DNA of 64,000 nt from Oleiagrimonas sp963747595 (GTDB lineage: Bacteria; Pseudomonadota; Gammaproteobacteria; Xanthomonadales; Rhodanobacteraceae): contig CAVVFO010000001.1 of the NCBI GenBank assembly GCA_963747595.1, forward strand, positions 434,001 to 498,000, given 5' to 3'. The notes under the pieces are model-generated. The model was not told the DNA's origin and ran no database searches. It worked only from the letters and a program-made list of their open reading frames with translations. Of this stretch, positions 18,558 through 27,514 are shown piece by piece (positions within the stretch are counted from its first letter, which is position 1; each line of letters starts with the position of its first letter). The position numbers were made by a program, and so were the translations under genes.

Positions 18558-19802
18558 TTACCGCTCAGGCTCCTGGGGCAGGAACAGGCTGATGGCGTCG
18601 TTGAGGAAGCGTTGTCCCAGCACGGTGGTGCGGATGCAGTGGCCTTCATCGGTCAGCCAGCCGTGCTCGACGGCCTCAGCACAGACCGGCGCAATCACGT
18701 CCGGGGCCAGTCCGGTACGCTGGGCAAACTGGGCCCGTGGCGTGCCATCGATCAGTCGCAGGGCGTTGAGCATGTATTCGAACGGGAGTTCCTGCACGGT
18801 GACGATCGAGTTCCCGCCGATGCGGGCAGGATGACTGGTTGCCTCGAGATAGGTGCGCGGGTGGCGGCTTTTCCAGCGCCGGTGGATCCCGTCGGTTGTG
18901 GTGAGCTTGCCGTGCGCACCGGCGCCGATGCCCAGATAGTCGCCGAAGCTCCAGTAATTGAGGTTATGCACGCACTGTCGTCCGGGACGCGCGTAGGCGG
19001 AAACTTCATATTGCGCATAGCCGGCGTCTGCCAGAGGCGCCTGACAGGCTTCCTGCATGTCCCAGGCGGCGTCATGGTCGGGCAGCGGCGGCGGCTTGGC
19101 GGCAAACGCGGTATTCGGTTCCAGGGTAAGCTGGTAGTGCGAGATGTGCGTGGGGGACAGCGCCAGGGCGCGCTTGATGTCGGCCACCGCACCGGCCAGG
19201 CTCTGCTGCGGCAGGGCGTACATCAGGTCGAGATTGAAGTTGCTGTAGCCCGCGTCCTGCGCTTTCTTGACGGCCGATTCGGCCTCCGTGGCCGAATGGA
19301 TGCGGCCCAACCGGCGCAGCATGGCATCGTCGAAACTCTGGATGCCGAACGACAGCCGGTTGACGCCGGCGCGCAGATAATCCTCGAAGCGCCCGTGTTC
19401 CACGGTGCCGGGGTTTGTCTCCAGGGTGATCTCCGCATCATGGGCAAAATGCAGCCGACGAGCGGCGCTCTCCAGAACGCGTCCGATCAGGTCCGGGTTG
19501 AACAAACTGGGCGTGCCGCCGCCGAAAAACACACTGACGATCTCGCGCTTGCCCAATGCATGGCCGAAGTCGTTGAGATCGCCGTCCAGATCTGCCAGCA
19601 GGGTGTCCACGTAACGGGCATAGGGCGGTTCGCCCCGCAGGCCGTGCGAATTGAAATCGCAGTACGGACACTTTTTCACGCACCACGGCATGTGCACGTA
19701 CAGCGCCAGCGGCACGTTCGCGGGAACGGTCTTCTGCCGCGATGGCGCACTGTCGCGGTTTTTCAGCGGCGCGACGGGAGGGGAGGCGTGTGCGTCAGCC
19801 AT
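18558..19802 (-). CDS. hemW: radical SAM haem chaperone HemW
   Basis: A 414-residue HemW (formerly called coproporphyrinogen oxidase-like). The radical-SAM cluster motif CVKKCPYC has Cys at about 41, 45 and 48, preceded by YVHMPW. The HemW-specific HNLNYW motif is present in CVHNLNYWSFGDYLGIG. Family knowledge: HemW binds haem and hands it to respiratory proteins rather than acting as HemN. An N-terminal extension of about 30 residues precedes the core. Its start ATG shares one base with the rdgB stop (TGATG), a common rdgB-hemW coupling. Confidence 0.93.
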   Translation of the reverse strand: MADAHASPPVAPLKNRDSAPSRQKTVPANVPLALYVHMPWCVKKCPYCDFNSHGLRGEPPYARYVDTLLADLDGDLNDFGHALGKREIVSVFFGGGTPSLFNPDLIGRVLESAARRLHFAHDAEITLETNPGTVEHGRFEDYLRAGVNRLSFGIQSFDDAMLRRLGRIHSATEAESAVKKAQDAGYSNFNLDLMYALPQQSLAGAVADIKRALALSPTHISHYQLTLEPNTAFAAKPPPLPDHDAAWDMQEACQAPLADAGYAQYEVSAYARPGRQCVHNLNYWSFGDYLGIGAGAHGKLTTTDGIHRRWKSRHPRTYLEATSHPARIGGNSIVTVQELPFEYMLNALRLIDGTPRAQFAQRTGLAPDVIAPVCAEAVEHGWLTDEGHCIRTTVLGQRFLNDAISLFLPQEPER

Positions 19803-20416
19803 CAGCGCACTTTCGCGTGCATGGACGCTGCGAGCCGGTCACGCAGCAGGCGCAGCGCCTGTCCGCGGTGACTCAAGTGGTTCTTCAGTGCAGCGTCCAG
19901 TTGCGCCGCGCTGCGGCTCTGTCCATCGGGCAGGAACAGCGGATCGTAGCCGAAACCGTGCGTGCCGCGCGGGGCATCGAGCACCGTGCCCCGCCAGCAA
20001 CCCTCGGCCAACAGCGGCGCCGGATCTTTTGCGTGACGCAGCAGCGCCAGGGAGCAGATGAAAAAAGCAGAGCGTTTGGTGTCCTGCAAGCCGGCCAGTT
20101 CGTACAGCAGTTTCGCGTTGTTGGCAGCATGGTCGCCATGCCGGCCGGCGTAGCGTGCCGAATACAGCCCGGGCGCGCCAGCAAGCGCCGGCACGCACAG
20201 GCCCGAATCGTCCGCCAGCGCGGGCAGGCCGGTGACACGGGCGGCATGGCGTGCCTTCAGCAAGGCGTTCTCGACAAAGGTAAGACCGGTTTCCTCGGCA
20301 TCCTCCACGCCCAAGTCGGATTGCGCGACCAGGTGGATGTCGAGATCGCCCAGCAACTGGCGCAACTCTGCCAGTTTGCCGGGATTGCCGCTGGCCAGGA
20401 CCATCGTTGTTGTCAT
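19802..20416 (-). CDS. rdgB: XTP/dITP diphosphatase RdgB
   Basis: A Ham1/RdgB-family nucleotide-sanitising pyrophosphatase, 204 residues. It hydrolyses dITP, XTP and related purine triphosphates to monophosphates. Motifs: LASGNPGKLAEL at the N-terminus, ALADDSGLCVPAL, and GFGYDPLFLPDG. Order rph-rdgB-hemW on the minus strand is conserved in many gammaproteobacteria. The gap to rph is 130 bp. Confidence 0.95.
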   Translation of the reverse strand: MTTTMVLASGNPGKLAELRQLLGDLDIHLVAQSDLGVEDAEETGLTFVENALLKARHAARVTGLPALADDSGLCVPALAGAPGLYSARYAGRHGDHAANNAKLLYELAGLQDTKRSAFFICSLALLRHAKDPAPLLAEGCWRGTVLDAPRGTHGFGYDPLFLPDGQSRSAAQLDAALKNHLSHRGQALRLLRDRLAASMHAKVR

Positions 20417-20546
20417 CTAAGTGGCACCCCGCGAAGCAAGGAAGAAACAGTGATCTCCCCGCGCATGGCAGGGAGCACGAAGAAAGGGTTTTGGCTGCAA
20501 AGCGCTGAGGAAACCGTCATCCGTGCAGATCGCATCCGTGTATTGC

Positions 20547-21275
20547 TCAGCGCCCCAGTGCCTCACGCTGTGCCGCGACCAGTTCGCCGACACCCTTTTC
20601 CGCCAGGTCCATCAGGGATGTCATCTCCTCGCGGCGGAAGGCGTGGCCCTCGGCGGTGCCCTGGATTTCGATGAAGCCGCCGCCGTCGTTCATGACCACG
20701 TTCATGTCGGTATCGCAGGTCGAGTCCTCGGCGTAATCCAGGTCCAGCACGGGCTCACCCTGGTACACGCCCACGGACACGGCAGCCACGGCGCCGAAGA
20801 TGGGGTTGCGTTTCAGGTTGCGCTTTTTCATCAGCAGGTCCACGGCGTCCACCAGTGCCACATAGGCGCCGGTGATGGCGGCTGTGCGGGTGCCGCCATC
20901 GGCTTGCAGCACGTCGCAGTCCAGGGTGATGACGCGCTCGCCCAGCGTGGCGCGATCCACGCAGGCGCGCAGGCTGCGGCCGATCAGGCGTTGGATCTCC
21001 AGGGTGCGGCCACCCTGCTTGCCGCGGGCAGCCTCGCGCTGGTTACGTGTGGATGTGGCGCGCGGCAACATGCCGTATTCGGCCGTGATCCAGCCCTCGC
21101 CTTTGCCGCGCAGCCATGCCGGCACGCGATCCTCGATGCTGGCGGTGCACAGCACCTTGGTCTCGCCGAAGCTCACCAGGACCGAGCCTTCGGCGTGACG
21201 GGTGTAGTGACGCTGGATGGTGACGTTGCGCAATTGATCGGAAGCGCGGCCGCTGGGACGCGTGATGCTGGACAT
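20547..21275 (-). CDS. rph: ribonuclease PH
   Basis: RNase PH, 242 residues. This phosphorolytic 3'-5' exoribonuclease trims tRNA precursors. The N-terminal RPSGRASDQLR, GWITAEYGMLPRAT, and LEIQRLIGRSLRA are all typical, as is LDCDVLQADGGTRTAAITG. It is full length, with no sign of the frameshift found in some E. coli K-12 lines. It is divergent from yicC across 140 bp. Confidence 0.96.
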   Translation of the reverse strand: MSSITRPSGRASDQLRNVTIQRHYTRHAEGSVLVSFGETKVLCTASIEDRVPAWLRGKGEGWITAEYGMLPRATSTRNQREAARGKQGGRTLEIQRLIGRSLRACVDRATLGERVITLDCDVLQADGGTRTAAITGAYVALVDAVDLLMKKRNLKRNPIFGAVAAVSVGVYQGEPVLDLDYAEDSTCDTDMNVVMNDGGGFIEIQGTAEGHAFRREEMTSLMDLAEKGVGELVAAQREALGR

Positions 21276-21356
21276 GCGGGGAATCCTTGGGATGGTCGGG
21301 CGCGCCGTGTGGGCGCGCGCATGATGAATGTCGTCGTGCCGTGGCTGATATCCCGC

Positions 21357-21385
21357 TTGGGATCGACGTCAGCGCAGTTTACCAT
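21357..21385 (+). promoter_or_regulatory. candidate sigma70 promoter for yicC-gmk
   Basis: TTGGGA (21357-21362), a 17-bp spacer, then TACCAT (21380-21385), 30 bp upstream of the yicC ATG, in the rph/yicC divergent interval. Both hexamers match consensus at four of six positions. Spacing and position are good but it is unverified. Confidence 0.4.
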
Positions 21386-21415
21386 TGACGCCTTGCCCGG
21401 ACCCGGAAATCACGC

Positions 21416-22276
21416 ATGATTCGCAGCATGACCGCATACGCAACGACCGAGGCAGAGAGTCCGCTGGGGACGCTGGTGTGCGAGCTGCGTACGGTGAACC
21501 ATCGTTATCTGGAGCAGAGCCTGCGGCTGCCCGAGGAATTGCGCCTTTTCGAGCCGGCCCTGCGTGCACGCGTCACGGCACGTCTTGGGCGCGGCAAGGT
21601 GGACCTGATCATTCGCCTGCGCGGCCAGTCCCCGTCGCGTTCGATGGAGGTGGATCATGCGTTGCTGGCGCGCCTGGGCGAGCTGGCGCTGGATATGGAG
21701 GCGCGTTTTCCTCGCCTGCGCACAGAGTTCACCGAGTTGCTGGACATACCGGGCGTGCTGCGTCAGCCAGAGGTGGATCAGGAGGCGTTGAAGACGGTCT
21801 TGCTGGCGCTGCTGGATCAGGCGCTGGATGGACTTGTGGAGACACGTGAACGGGAAGGCGCGGCCACCGCGGCGTTGATCGGCGAGCGTCTGCAGGGAAT
21901 CGGCGATATCGTGCAGCAGATGCGCGAATGGCTGCCGCATATCCGCGCCGGATTGCGTGAGCGTCTGCATGCACGGCTGGCCGATATCCAGGCGTCGGCC
22001 GATCCGGGACGACTGGAGCAGGAGCTTGTGCTGCAGCTGTCGCGCATGGATGTGGACGAGGAAGTGGATCGTCTGGCCGCGCACGTCGTCGAGGCGCGCC
22101 GGATACTGACCCTGGACGAACCGGTGGGGAGGCGTCTGGATTTCCTGATGCAGGAGTTCAACCGCGAGGCCAACACGCTGGGCTCGAAGTCCGTGGATAC
22201 GCGCAGCACCAACGCCGCAGTGGAGCTGAAGGTGCTGATCGAGCAGATGCGCGAACAGGTGCAGAACATCGAATGA
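21416..22276 (+). CDS. yicC: YicC/YloC family endoribonuclease
   Basis: YicC family, 286 residues, with the typical start MIRSMTAYA and the conserved C-terminal block LDFLMQEFNREANTLGSKS. Family members have been reported to be endoribonucleases with roles in stationary phase and small-RNA turnover. Upstream neighbour of gmk, the usual arrangement, with a 64-bp gap. The middle region is a long charged coiled coil. Confidence 0.92.
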   Translation: MIRSMTAYATTEAESPLGTLVCELRTVNHRYLEQSLRLPEELRLFEPALRARVTARLGRGKVDLIIRLRGQSPSRSMEVDHALLARLGELALDMEARFPRLRTEFTELLDIPGVLRQPEVDQEALKTVLLALLDQALDGLVETREREGAATAALIGERLQGIGDIVQQMREWLPHIRAGLRERLHARLADIQASADPGRLEQELVLQLSRMDVDEEVDRLAAHVVEARRILTLDEPVGRRLDFLMQEFNREANTLGSKSVDTRSTNAAVELKVLIEQMREQVQNIE

Positions 22277-22340
22277 ATGTTTTTCCACAAGCATTGATCC
22301 CCCGGCTTCAGGAGATGTTCCGGGTTCACGAGATGCTGGC

Positions 22341-22982
22341 GTGACCAGATCGAAGCCCGGCACGCTGTTCGTGGTGGCAGCGCCCTCGGGTGCCGGCAAA
22401 TCCACCCTGGTCAACGCACTGCTGGAGCGCGAGCCCGGCATTTCTCTTTCGGTGTCGCACACCACGCGGCCGCCGCGGCGGGGCGAGGAATACGGGCGGC
22501 ATTATTATTTTGTGGAGCGCGCCGATTTCGAGCGCGAGATCGCCGAGGGCATCTTTCTCGAGTATGCCGAGGTGCACGGCAATCTGTATGGCACTTCGCG
22601 CACCACCGTGGAAGGCCTGCTGGCACAGGGGTGTGACGTGCTTCTGGAAATCGACTGGCAGGGGGCGCAGCAGATCCGCAAGTTCGTGCCCGGCTGCATC
22701 AGCGTTTTCATCCTGCCGCCGTCCCGGCACGAGCTGGAGCGGCGCCTGCGGGGTCGCGGTTCGGATGCCGAGGAGGTCATCGCGCGGCGGCTGCGCAATT
22801 CGCGCGAGGAGATCGCGCATGCGTCCGAATTCGATTGCGTCATCGTCAATGACCGGTTCGAATCGGCGCTGGACGAGCTGCAGTCGATCGTGCACGCAGT
22901 GCGTGACGGAGCGCCGCTGGAGTGCGAACGACATGCCTCGTTGATAGCCGAATTGCTGGATGTCGCGGCGCCTGCGCAATGA
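22341..22982 (+). CDS. gmk: guanylate kinase
   Basis: Guanylate kinase, 213 residues. It phosphorylates GMP to GDP. The P-loop APSGAGKST is at 14-22, followed by the GMP-binding SVSHTTRPPRRGE and EYAEVHGNLYGT. The start is GTG at 22341. rpoZ and spoT, which normally follow gmk in this lineage, are displaced by the mla genes and lie 4.5 kb downstream. Confidence 0.96.
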   Translation: MTRSKPGTLFVVAAPSGAGKSTLVNALLEREPGISLSVSHTTRPPRRGEEYGRHYYFVERADFEREIAEGIFLEYAEVHGNLYGTSRTTVEGLLAQGCDVLLEIDWQGAQQIRKFVPGCISVFILPPSRHELERRLRGRGSDAEEVIARRLRNSREEIAHASEFDCVIVNDRFESALDELQSIVHAVRDGAPLECERHASLIAELLDVAAPAQ

Positions 22983-23083
22983 GGTATCGGCGCAGCGCAG
23001 GCGGCAAGGATTGAGCGATGCACGGCCTGGCGAGGCGTCTTCCAGGATATTTTTGAACCCATGAGTCTGCTAACCTGACGGCC

Positions 23084-23911
23084 ATGAATGCATCGCCTTC
23101 CAAGCCCACGGATCCGCTCGTCACGGTGCGTGGCCTGAGCACGTCACTGGGTGGCAAGGTCATCTTCGATGGCCTGGATCTGGAGATCCCACGCGGCAGC
23201 ATCACTGCCATCATGGGCCCCAGCGGTACCGGCAAGACCACCTTGCTGCGGCATATCACCGGACAGTTGCGTCCGGACGCGGGGCAGATCGTGGTCAATG
23301 GCGAGGATGTGCCCAAACTCAAGCGGGACAAGCTGTTCAAGCTGCGTGAGCGCATCGGTTACCTGTTTCAGAATTCGGCGCTGCTGACCGATTTCGATGT
23401 CTTCGAGAACGTGGCGTTCCCCTTGCGGCAGCATACGAAGCTGCCGGACGTGTTGATTCGCGACATCGTGCTGACCAAGCTGCAGGCCGTGGGGCTGCGC
23501 GGTGCCGCTCGGCTGATGCCGCACGATCTCTCCGGCGGCATGGCGCGGCGCGTGGCGCTGGCCCGAGCGATCGTTTTCGATCCCATGCTGATTGCCTATG
23601 ACGAGCCGTTCGTGGGCCTGGACCCGATCGCGTTGAACCAGGTGTTGAGGCTGATTCGCACACTCAACGAGACGCTGGGGATCACCAGCATCCTGGTGGC
23701 GCACGAGCTGGCGGCCATCAGTCAGGTGGCCGATCATATCTGCCTGATTGCCGGCGGCAAGGTGGTGGCGCAGGGGCACCCCAACGAGATTGCCGACAAC
23801 GGTTCGCCGTGGACACGGCAGTTTTTCGGCGGCGAATCCGACGGCCCGGTACCGTTCCACTATCCTGCCCGCGATTACGCCGAAGATCTGGGCCTCGAGA
23901 CTCCCGCATGA
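23084..23911 (+). CDS. mlaF: Mla phospholipid transport ATPase MlaF
   Basis: ABC ATPase of the MlaFEDB inner-membrane complex, 275 residues. Walker A GPSGTGKTT is at 45-53, the signature LSGGMARRVALARA and Walker B LIAYDEPFVGLDP follow, and the switch His is in VAHELAAI. It powers phospholipid movement between the inner membrane and periplasmic MlaC, keeping the outer membrane asymmetric. It is the first gene of mlaFEDCB; ATGA overlap with mlaE. Confidence 0.94.
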   Translation: MNASPSKPTDPLVTVRGLSTSLGGKVIFDGLDLEIPRGSITAIMGPSGTGKTTLLRHITGQLRPDAGQIVVNGEDVPKLKRDKLFKLRERIGYLFQNSALLTDFDVFENVAFPLRQHTKLPDVLIRDIVLTKLQAVGLRGAARLMPHDLSGGMARRVALARAIVFDPMLIAYDEPFVGLDPIALNQVLRLIRTLNETLGITSILVAHELAAISQVADHICLIAGGKVVAQGHPNEIADNGSPWTRQFFGGESDGPVPFHYPARDYAEDLGLETPA

Positions 23912-24681
23912 ACGTAAAAGTGCCGCGTGGCAATATCCTGCTCGACGGGCTGGGCCAGATCGGTGATGCCGGCCTGTTCCTGCCCACCCTGCTCAGGGCT
24001 GTGCCGGGCAGCCTGCGCTATATCCGCGAGATTCTGCGCCAGCTGTGGTTTGTCGGCGCAATGAGTCTGGTCATCATCATGACCTGCGGACTGTTCGTGG
24101 GCATGGTGCTGGCCCTGCAGCTGTATCATGTGCTGGCGATCTTCGGCGGTACCGCGTCCACAGGCACGGTGGTGGCGCTGGCCGTGTATCGGGAACTGGG
24201 GCCAGTGGTCACGGGATTGCTGTTTGCCGGGCGTGCGGGCACGTCGATTACCGCGGAGATCGGTTTGATGCGTGCCACCGACCAGCTGTCGGCGATGGAG
24301 ATGATGGCGGTGGACCCGATTGCCTATGTGGCCACGCCGCGTTTTCTGGCGGGGGTGATCGCCATGCCGCTGCTGTGCTGCGTGTTCTGCGCGCTGGCGA
24401 TTTTCGGTGGTCATCTGGTCGGGGTGACCTGGCTGGGCATCGACAACGGCACCTTCTGGTCCAACATGACAGCCAATGTGCATGTCTGGCAGGACGTGAT
24501 TGAGGGCGTGCTCTTCAAGGGACTGGCCTTCGGCGCCGTGATCAGCCTCATTGCCGTGCACCAGGGCTACACCACGCCGCCGACCAGCGAAGGCGTGGCC
24601 TACGCCACCACGCGAACCGTGGTGGCGTCCTCCATCGCTATCCTGGCGCTGGATTTCGTGTTGACGGCGTTCCTGTTGTGA
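23908..24681 (+). CDS. mlaE: Mla transport permease MlaE
   Basis: MlaE/YrbE permease, 257 residues, five to six hydrophobic helices. The conserved blocks VYRELGPVVTGLLFAGRAG and LMRATDQLSAMEMMAVDPI are hallmarks of the family. The start is set by the ATGA overlap with mlaF. It forms the membrane dimer between MlaF and MlaD. A 91-bp gap follows before mlaD. Confidence 0.95.
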   Translation: MNVKVPRGNILLDGLGQIGDAGLFLPTLLRAVPGSLRYIREILRQLWFVGAMSLVIIMTCGLFVGMVLALQLYHVLAIFGGTASTGTVVALAVYRELGPVVTGLLFAGRAGTSITAEIGLMRATDQLSAMEMMAVDPIAYVATPRFLAGVIAMPLLCCVFCALAIFGGHLVGVTWLGIDNGTFWSNMTANVHVWQDVIEGVLFKGLAFGAVISLIAVHQGYTTPPTSEGVAYATTRTVVASSIAILALDFVLTAFLL

Positions 24682-24772
24682 CTCCAATGACATCCGCACC
24701 GATTCCCGGCAGCCGCTCTTGCGCAGCAGCTTCCTGCCACCTGTTGAAACCGACCTATCGAGGACAAGTGTC

Positions 24773-25291
24773 GTGACCCAGAGACGTTCCTATGCCATCG
24801 GCACCGGCCTGTTCATCCTGCTGGGCTTTGCCGCGCTGGCCTATCTGGCCACCCAGACCACGTCGCTGGCCAACTTCAGCCAGGGCAGTTCGTATTCGGT
24901 GACGGCCAGTTTCCAGAATATCGGCGCGTTGAAAGTACGCGCGCCAGTGAAAATGGCAGGTGTGCGCATCGGTTCGGTCACGTCCATCGATCTCAAGCCG
25001 AAGACGCTCGAAGCCGTGGTCACCATGTCCATCGACAAGCGCTACAACACGATTCCCAGTGACTCTTCCGCATCGGTGTTAACGGCCGGTTTATTGGGTG
25101 ATCAATACATTGGCATCCAGCCCGGCGGCGCGCCTGACAATCTGAAGAATGGTGACAGTTTCATCCTCACCCAGGATGCCATGCAGCTGGAAAACCTGAT
25201 CGGCAAGTTCATGGTCGGAGGTTCGTCCGGCAAGAACAAGAGCGCCAAGCAGTCGGGCGCCAAGCAGACATCCTCTGGCACCAGTCAGTGA
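24773..25291 (+). CDS. mlaD: Mla MCE-domain protein MlaD
   Basis: MCE-domain protein, 172 residues, anchored by one N-terminal helix (residues about 9-27, GTGLFILLGFAALAYLA). The MCE core includes APVKMAGVRIGSV and SVLTAGLLGDQYIGI. MlaD forms the hexameric ring in the periplasm. The start is GTG at 24773 with GAGGA 8 nt upstream, which decides it over a longer open frame. The C-terminal tail is Lys/Ser/Gln-rich. Confidence 0.93.
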   Translation: MTQRRSYAIGTGLFILLGFAALAYLATQTTSLANFSQGSSYSVTASFQNIGALKVRAPVKMAGVRIGSVTSIDLKPKTLEAVVTMSIDKRYNTIPSDSSASVLTAGLLGDQYIGIQPGGAPDNLKNGDSFILTQDAMQLENLIGKFMVGGSSGKNKSAKQSGAKQTSSGTSQ

Positions 25292-25314
25292 CACGTTTTC
25301 AACGGAGAATCGAA

Positions 25315-25974
25315 ATGCATGTGCGGACCCTGATCTTTACCATGGCGTGCGCGCTGCTTGCGGGCATGGCCCCCGCGACGCACGCCGCAGCCGCTAACCA
25401 GCAAACACAGACCCCGGAGCAGGTGGTCAAGCAGATCAGCACGCAGCTCGGCAACGCCATGGATGGCAAGCGTGCGGAGTTGCAAAACAACCATAAAAAA
25501 CTCGTTGGCCTGATCAACAAGATCCTTCTGCCGCATCTGGATGTCGACTATGCGGCGATCCTGGTTCTGGGGCGTCATGCCCGCGAGGCCACGCCGAAGC
25601 AGCGACAGGAATTCGCCAATGCATTCTACAAGTCGCTGACCAGCCGCTATGCCAAGGGATTGACCAGTTACACCAAGGGCAAGGTCCATGTGCTTCCGTT
25701 CAACGGCAAGCTGGATCCGCGTCATACCGTGGTGCGCACCCGGGTGGCCATGAACGACGGCAAGCACATCTCGGTGGATTACGTCTTCCGCAAGACCGGG
25801 GACGGCCAGTGGAAAGCCTATGACGTAGTCATCGAAGGGATTTCCTACATCACCAACTACCGCTCGCAGGTCGATGCACAGATCAAGAAGGAAGGCATCG
25901 ATGGACTGATCAAGCAGTTGCAGGATCAGGGGGCCGGCGCGTTGAAGCAGATGGACAAGGATTCGAAGAGCTGA
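25315..25974 (+). CDS. mlaC: Mla periplasmic phospholipid carrier MlaC
   Basis: MlaC/Ttg2D family, 219 residues with a Sec signal peptide (about 1-24, MHVRTLIFTMACALLAG then an Ala-rich cleavage region). It ferries phospholipid between MlaA at the outer membrane and MlaFEDB. Characteristic blocks: KILLPHLDVDY, NAFYKSLTSRYAKGL and WKAYDVVIEGISYITNYRSQ. ATG 25315 follows a good ACGGAGA site. Confidence 0.94.
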   Translation: MHVRTLIFTMACALLAGMAPATHAAAANQQTQTPEQVVKQISTQLGNAMDGKRAELQNNHKKLVGLINKILLPHLDVDYAAILVLGRHAREATPKQRQEFANAFYKSLTSRYAKGLTSYTKGKVHVLPFNGKLDPRHTVVRTRVAMNDGKHISVDYVFRKTGDGQWKAYDVVIEGISYITNYRSQVDAQIKKEGIDGLIKQLQDQGAGALKQMDKDSKS

Positions 25975-25979
25975 GCGGC

Positions 25980-26303
25980 ATGAGCGACCCGGCGGCATAC
26001 CAGTTGAGCACCGACACGTCCTCCTGCACATTGAAGGTGGCCGGTGCGATGACCTTTGATACCGCGCCGCATCTGTATCCCGAGGCGGAGAAGATACTGC
26101 AGACACAGACCATCGAGCGTCTGGACCTGCATGCGGTGGAGAGGGCGGACAGTGCCGGCTTGGCGTGTGTGCTGGCGCTCAAGGCGCAGCATCACGCACG
26201 CGAGCGCACGCTGGAGGTGCTGGGGGCGCCGGAGGGCCTGCGGTCGCTGGCGCAGGTCAGCGGTACATTGACGTGGTTGCCGAAAACCGCGGAATCTGCC
26301 TGA
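25980..26303 (+). CDS. mlaB: STAS-domain protein MlaB
   Basis: A 107-residue STAS-domain protein, 5 bp after mlaC. MlaB is the cytoplasmic subunit that stabilises and activates MlaF. The STAS core ERADSAGLACVLALK carries the expected serine. Last gene of the mla operon, ending before the strong terminator at 26351-26390. Confidence 0.9.
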   Translation: MSDPAAYQLSTDTSSCTLKVAGAMTFDTAPHLYPEAEKILQTQTIERLDLHAVERADSAGLACVLALKAQHHARERTLEVLGAPEGLRSLAQVSGTLTWLPKTAESA

Positions 26304-26350
26304 GAGACCCTGCGGGGATCTGATCGAGGTGGTTCCGGCCTGCCAAATCC

Positions 26351-26390
26351 CGCAAAAAAAGCCCGGCTCTCGCGCCGGGCTTTTTTTGCG
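26351..26390. terminator. bidirectional rho-independent terminator
   Basis: A perfect 17-bp inverted repeat (26351-26367 and 26374-26390) around a 6-nt loop. Its core GCCCGGC/GCCGGGC is flanked by an A7 tract on the left and a T7 tract on the right, so each strand has a GC stem followed by U7. It serves mlaB on the plus strand and mlaA on the minus strand. Confidence 0.93.
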
Positions 26391-26414
26391 GAATGCGCGG
26401 AGCGCAGGGGAGCT

Positions 26415-27317
26415 TCAACCGCCGGATGCCGAGGCGGCGGACGCAGGCGATATCTGGCCACTGCCGTGCGTCGCGTTCGACGCGCCCTGACTGCTGCCGG
26501 TCGGACCGCCGTGCGTCTTCTGGTACTGATGCTGCTCCTTCAGCAATTGTTCCGGATCGAATCCCTTGCCGTTGTCCTGCTGCAGGTTATCGATCATGTT
26601 GTCCGGCGGATTGCCGTTGTAGAACATGTAGATGCGATGCTGCCGATAGGCGTCGCGAAGGAACGCATACGGATCGTAGGCGGAGTTGATGAAGTTTTCG
26701 GCATCCATGGCGCCGGCGCGGATACTGACCAGATACAGCAGCTGCGGCAGATACTCCTGCCCATATTCGTAGCTGTGATTGCGTGAGTAATATGAGAGGG
26801 GATCAAACAGATAGCTGTCCACCGGCAGGCGCCAGACATTGCGCATCGTGGTCGGTCCCACAAACGGCAATACCAGATAGGGTCCGTCCGGGATGCCCCA
26901 GCGCGCCAGCGTGATACCGAAGTCCGTCTCGTGATCGGGGATGCCCAAGTGGCTGGCAGGGTCGAAGAAGCCGCCGAAGCCCAGGGTCAGGTTGATCAGG
27001 AAGCGGCCCGTATTCTGTGCGGCGTCGCCGACATGCGCCTGCAGCAGATCGTTGCCGATGGTGATGGGCAGCCGGATATTGGAGAAAAAGTCGCTGATCG
27101 AGCGTCGCACCGGGGGGTTGGTGATCTTGCGATAGCCGATCGCCACCGGCCGGATTGCCACTTTGTCCAGCTCCTGGTTGAACGTGAACATGCTGCGGTT
27201 GAATGACTCGTAGGGGTCATCCGTGCGCGGCTGCGGTGTGGTGGCGCAGCCAGCAAGAAGCACGAGGCAGGTCAGCGCGATGATGCGGCTCGGAATGGAG
27301 ACGTGAAATGGGCGCAT
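26415..27317 (-). CDS. mlaA: outer-membrane lipoprotein MlaA (VacJ)
   Basis: MlaA/VacJ lipoprotein, 300 residues. The lipobox LLAGC places the lipidated Cys at 24. The conserved start of the mature protein, DPYESFNRSMFTFNQELDK, is present, as is NTGRFLINLTLGFGGFFDPA. MlaA sits with porins in the outer membrane and removes mislocalised phospholipid, handing it to MlaC. The C-terminus carries a Ser/Ala/Gly-rich tail. It is encoded convergently to mlaFEDCB rather than within it. Confidence 0.94.
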   Translation of the reverse strand: MRPFHVSIPSRIIALTCLVLLAGCATTPQPRTDDPYESFNRSMFTFNQELDKVAIRPVAIGYRKITNPPVRRSISDFFSNIRLPITIGNDLLQAHVGDAAQNTGRFLINLTLGFGGFFDPASHLGIPDHETDFGITLARWGIPDGPYLVLPFVGPTTMRNVWRLPVDSYLFDPLSYYSRNHSYEYGQEYLPQLLYLVSIRAGAMDAENFINSAYDPYAFLRDAYRQHRIYMFYNGNPPDNMIDNLQQDNGKGFDPEQLLKEQHQYQKTHGGPTGSSQGASNATHGSGQISPASAASASGG

Positions 27318-27444
27318 GATGGTCTGGGTGGGGGCGGGAAAAGGGGAAGCAAACGTGTACCCAACAGTTTAATATATATCCGTCAGTGGATACCATCCTT
27401 GCGAGCTTACTGTTGCGCCGTCGGGGTGATCCGTTTCATCGTGA

Positions 27445-27474
27445 TTGCCACGCGAGCCCCGCCGCGGATACACT
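27445..27474 (+). promoter_or_regulatory. candidate sigma70 promoter for rpoZ-spoT
   Basis: TTGCCA (27445-27450) and TACACT (27469-27474) separated by 18 bp, 40 bp upstream of the rpoZ start. An AT-rich patch (TTTAATATATAT near 27368-27379) lies further upstream in the same mlaA/rpoZ divergent interval and may serve either gene. Confidence 0.45.
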
Positions 27475-27514
27475 TGTCAGATCCGCAAACTTCATTTTGT
27501 TCAAGGACTTTTGA

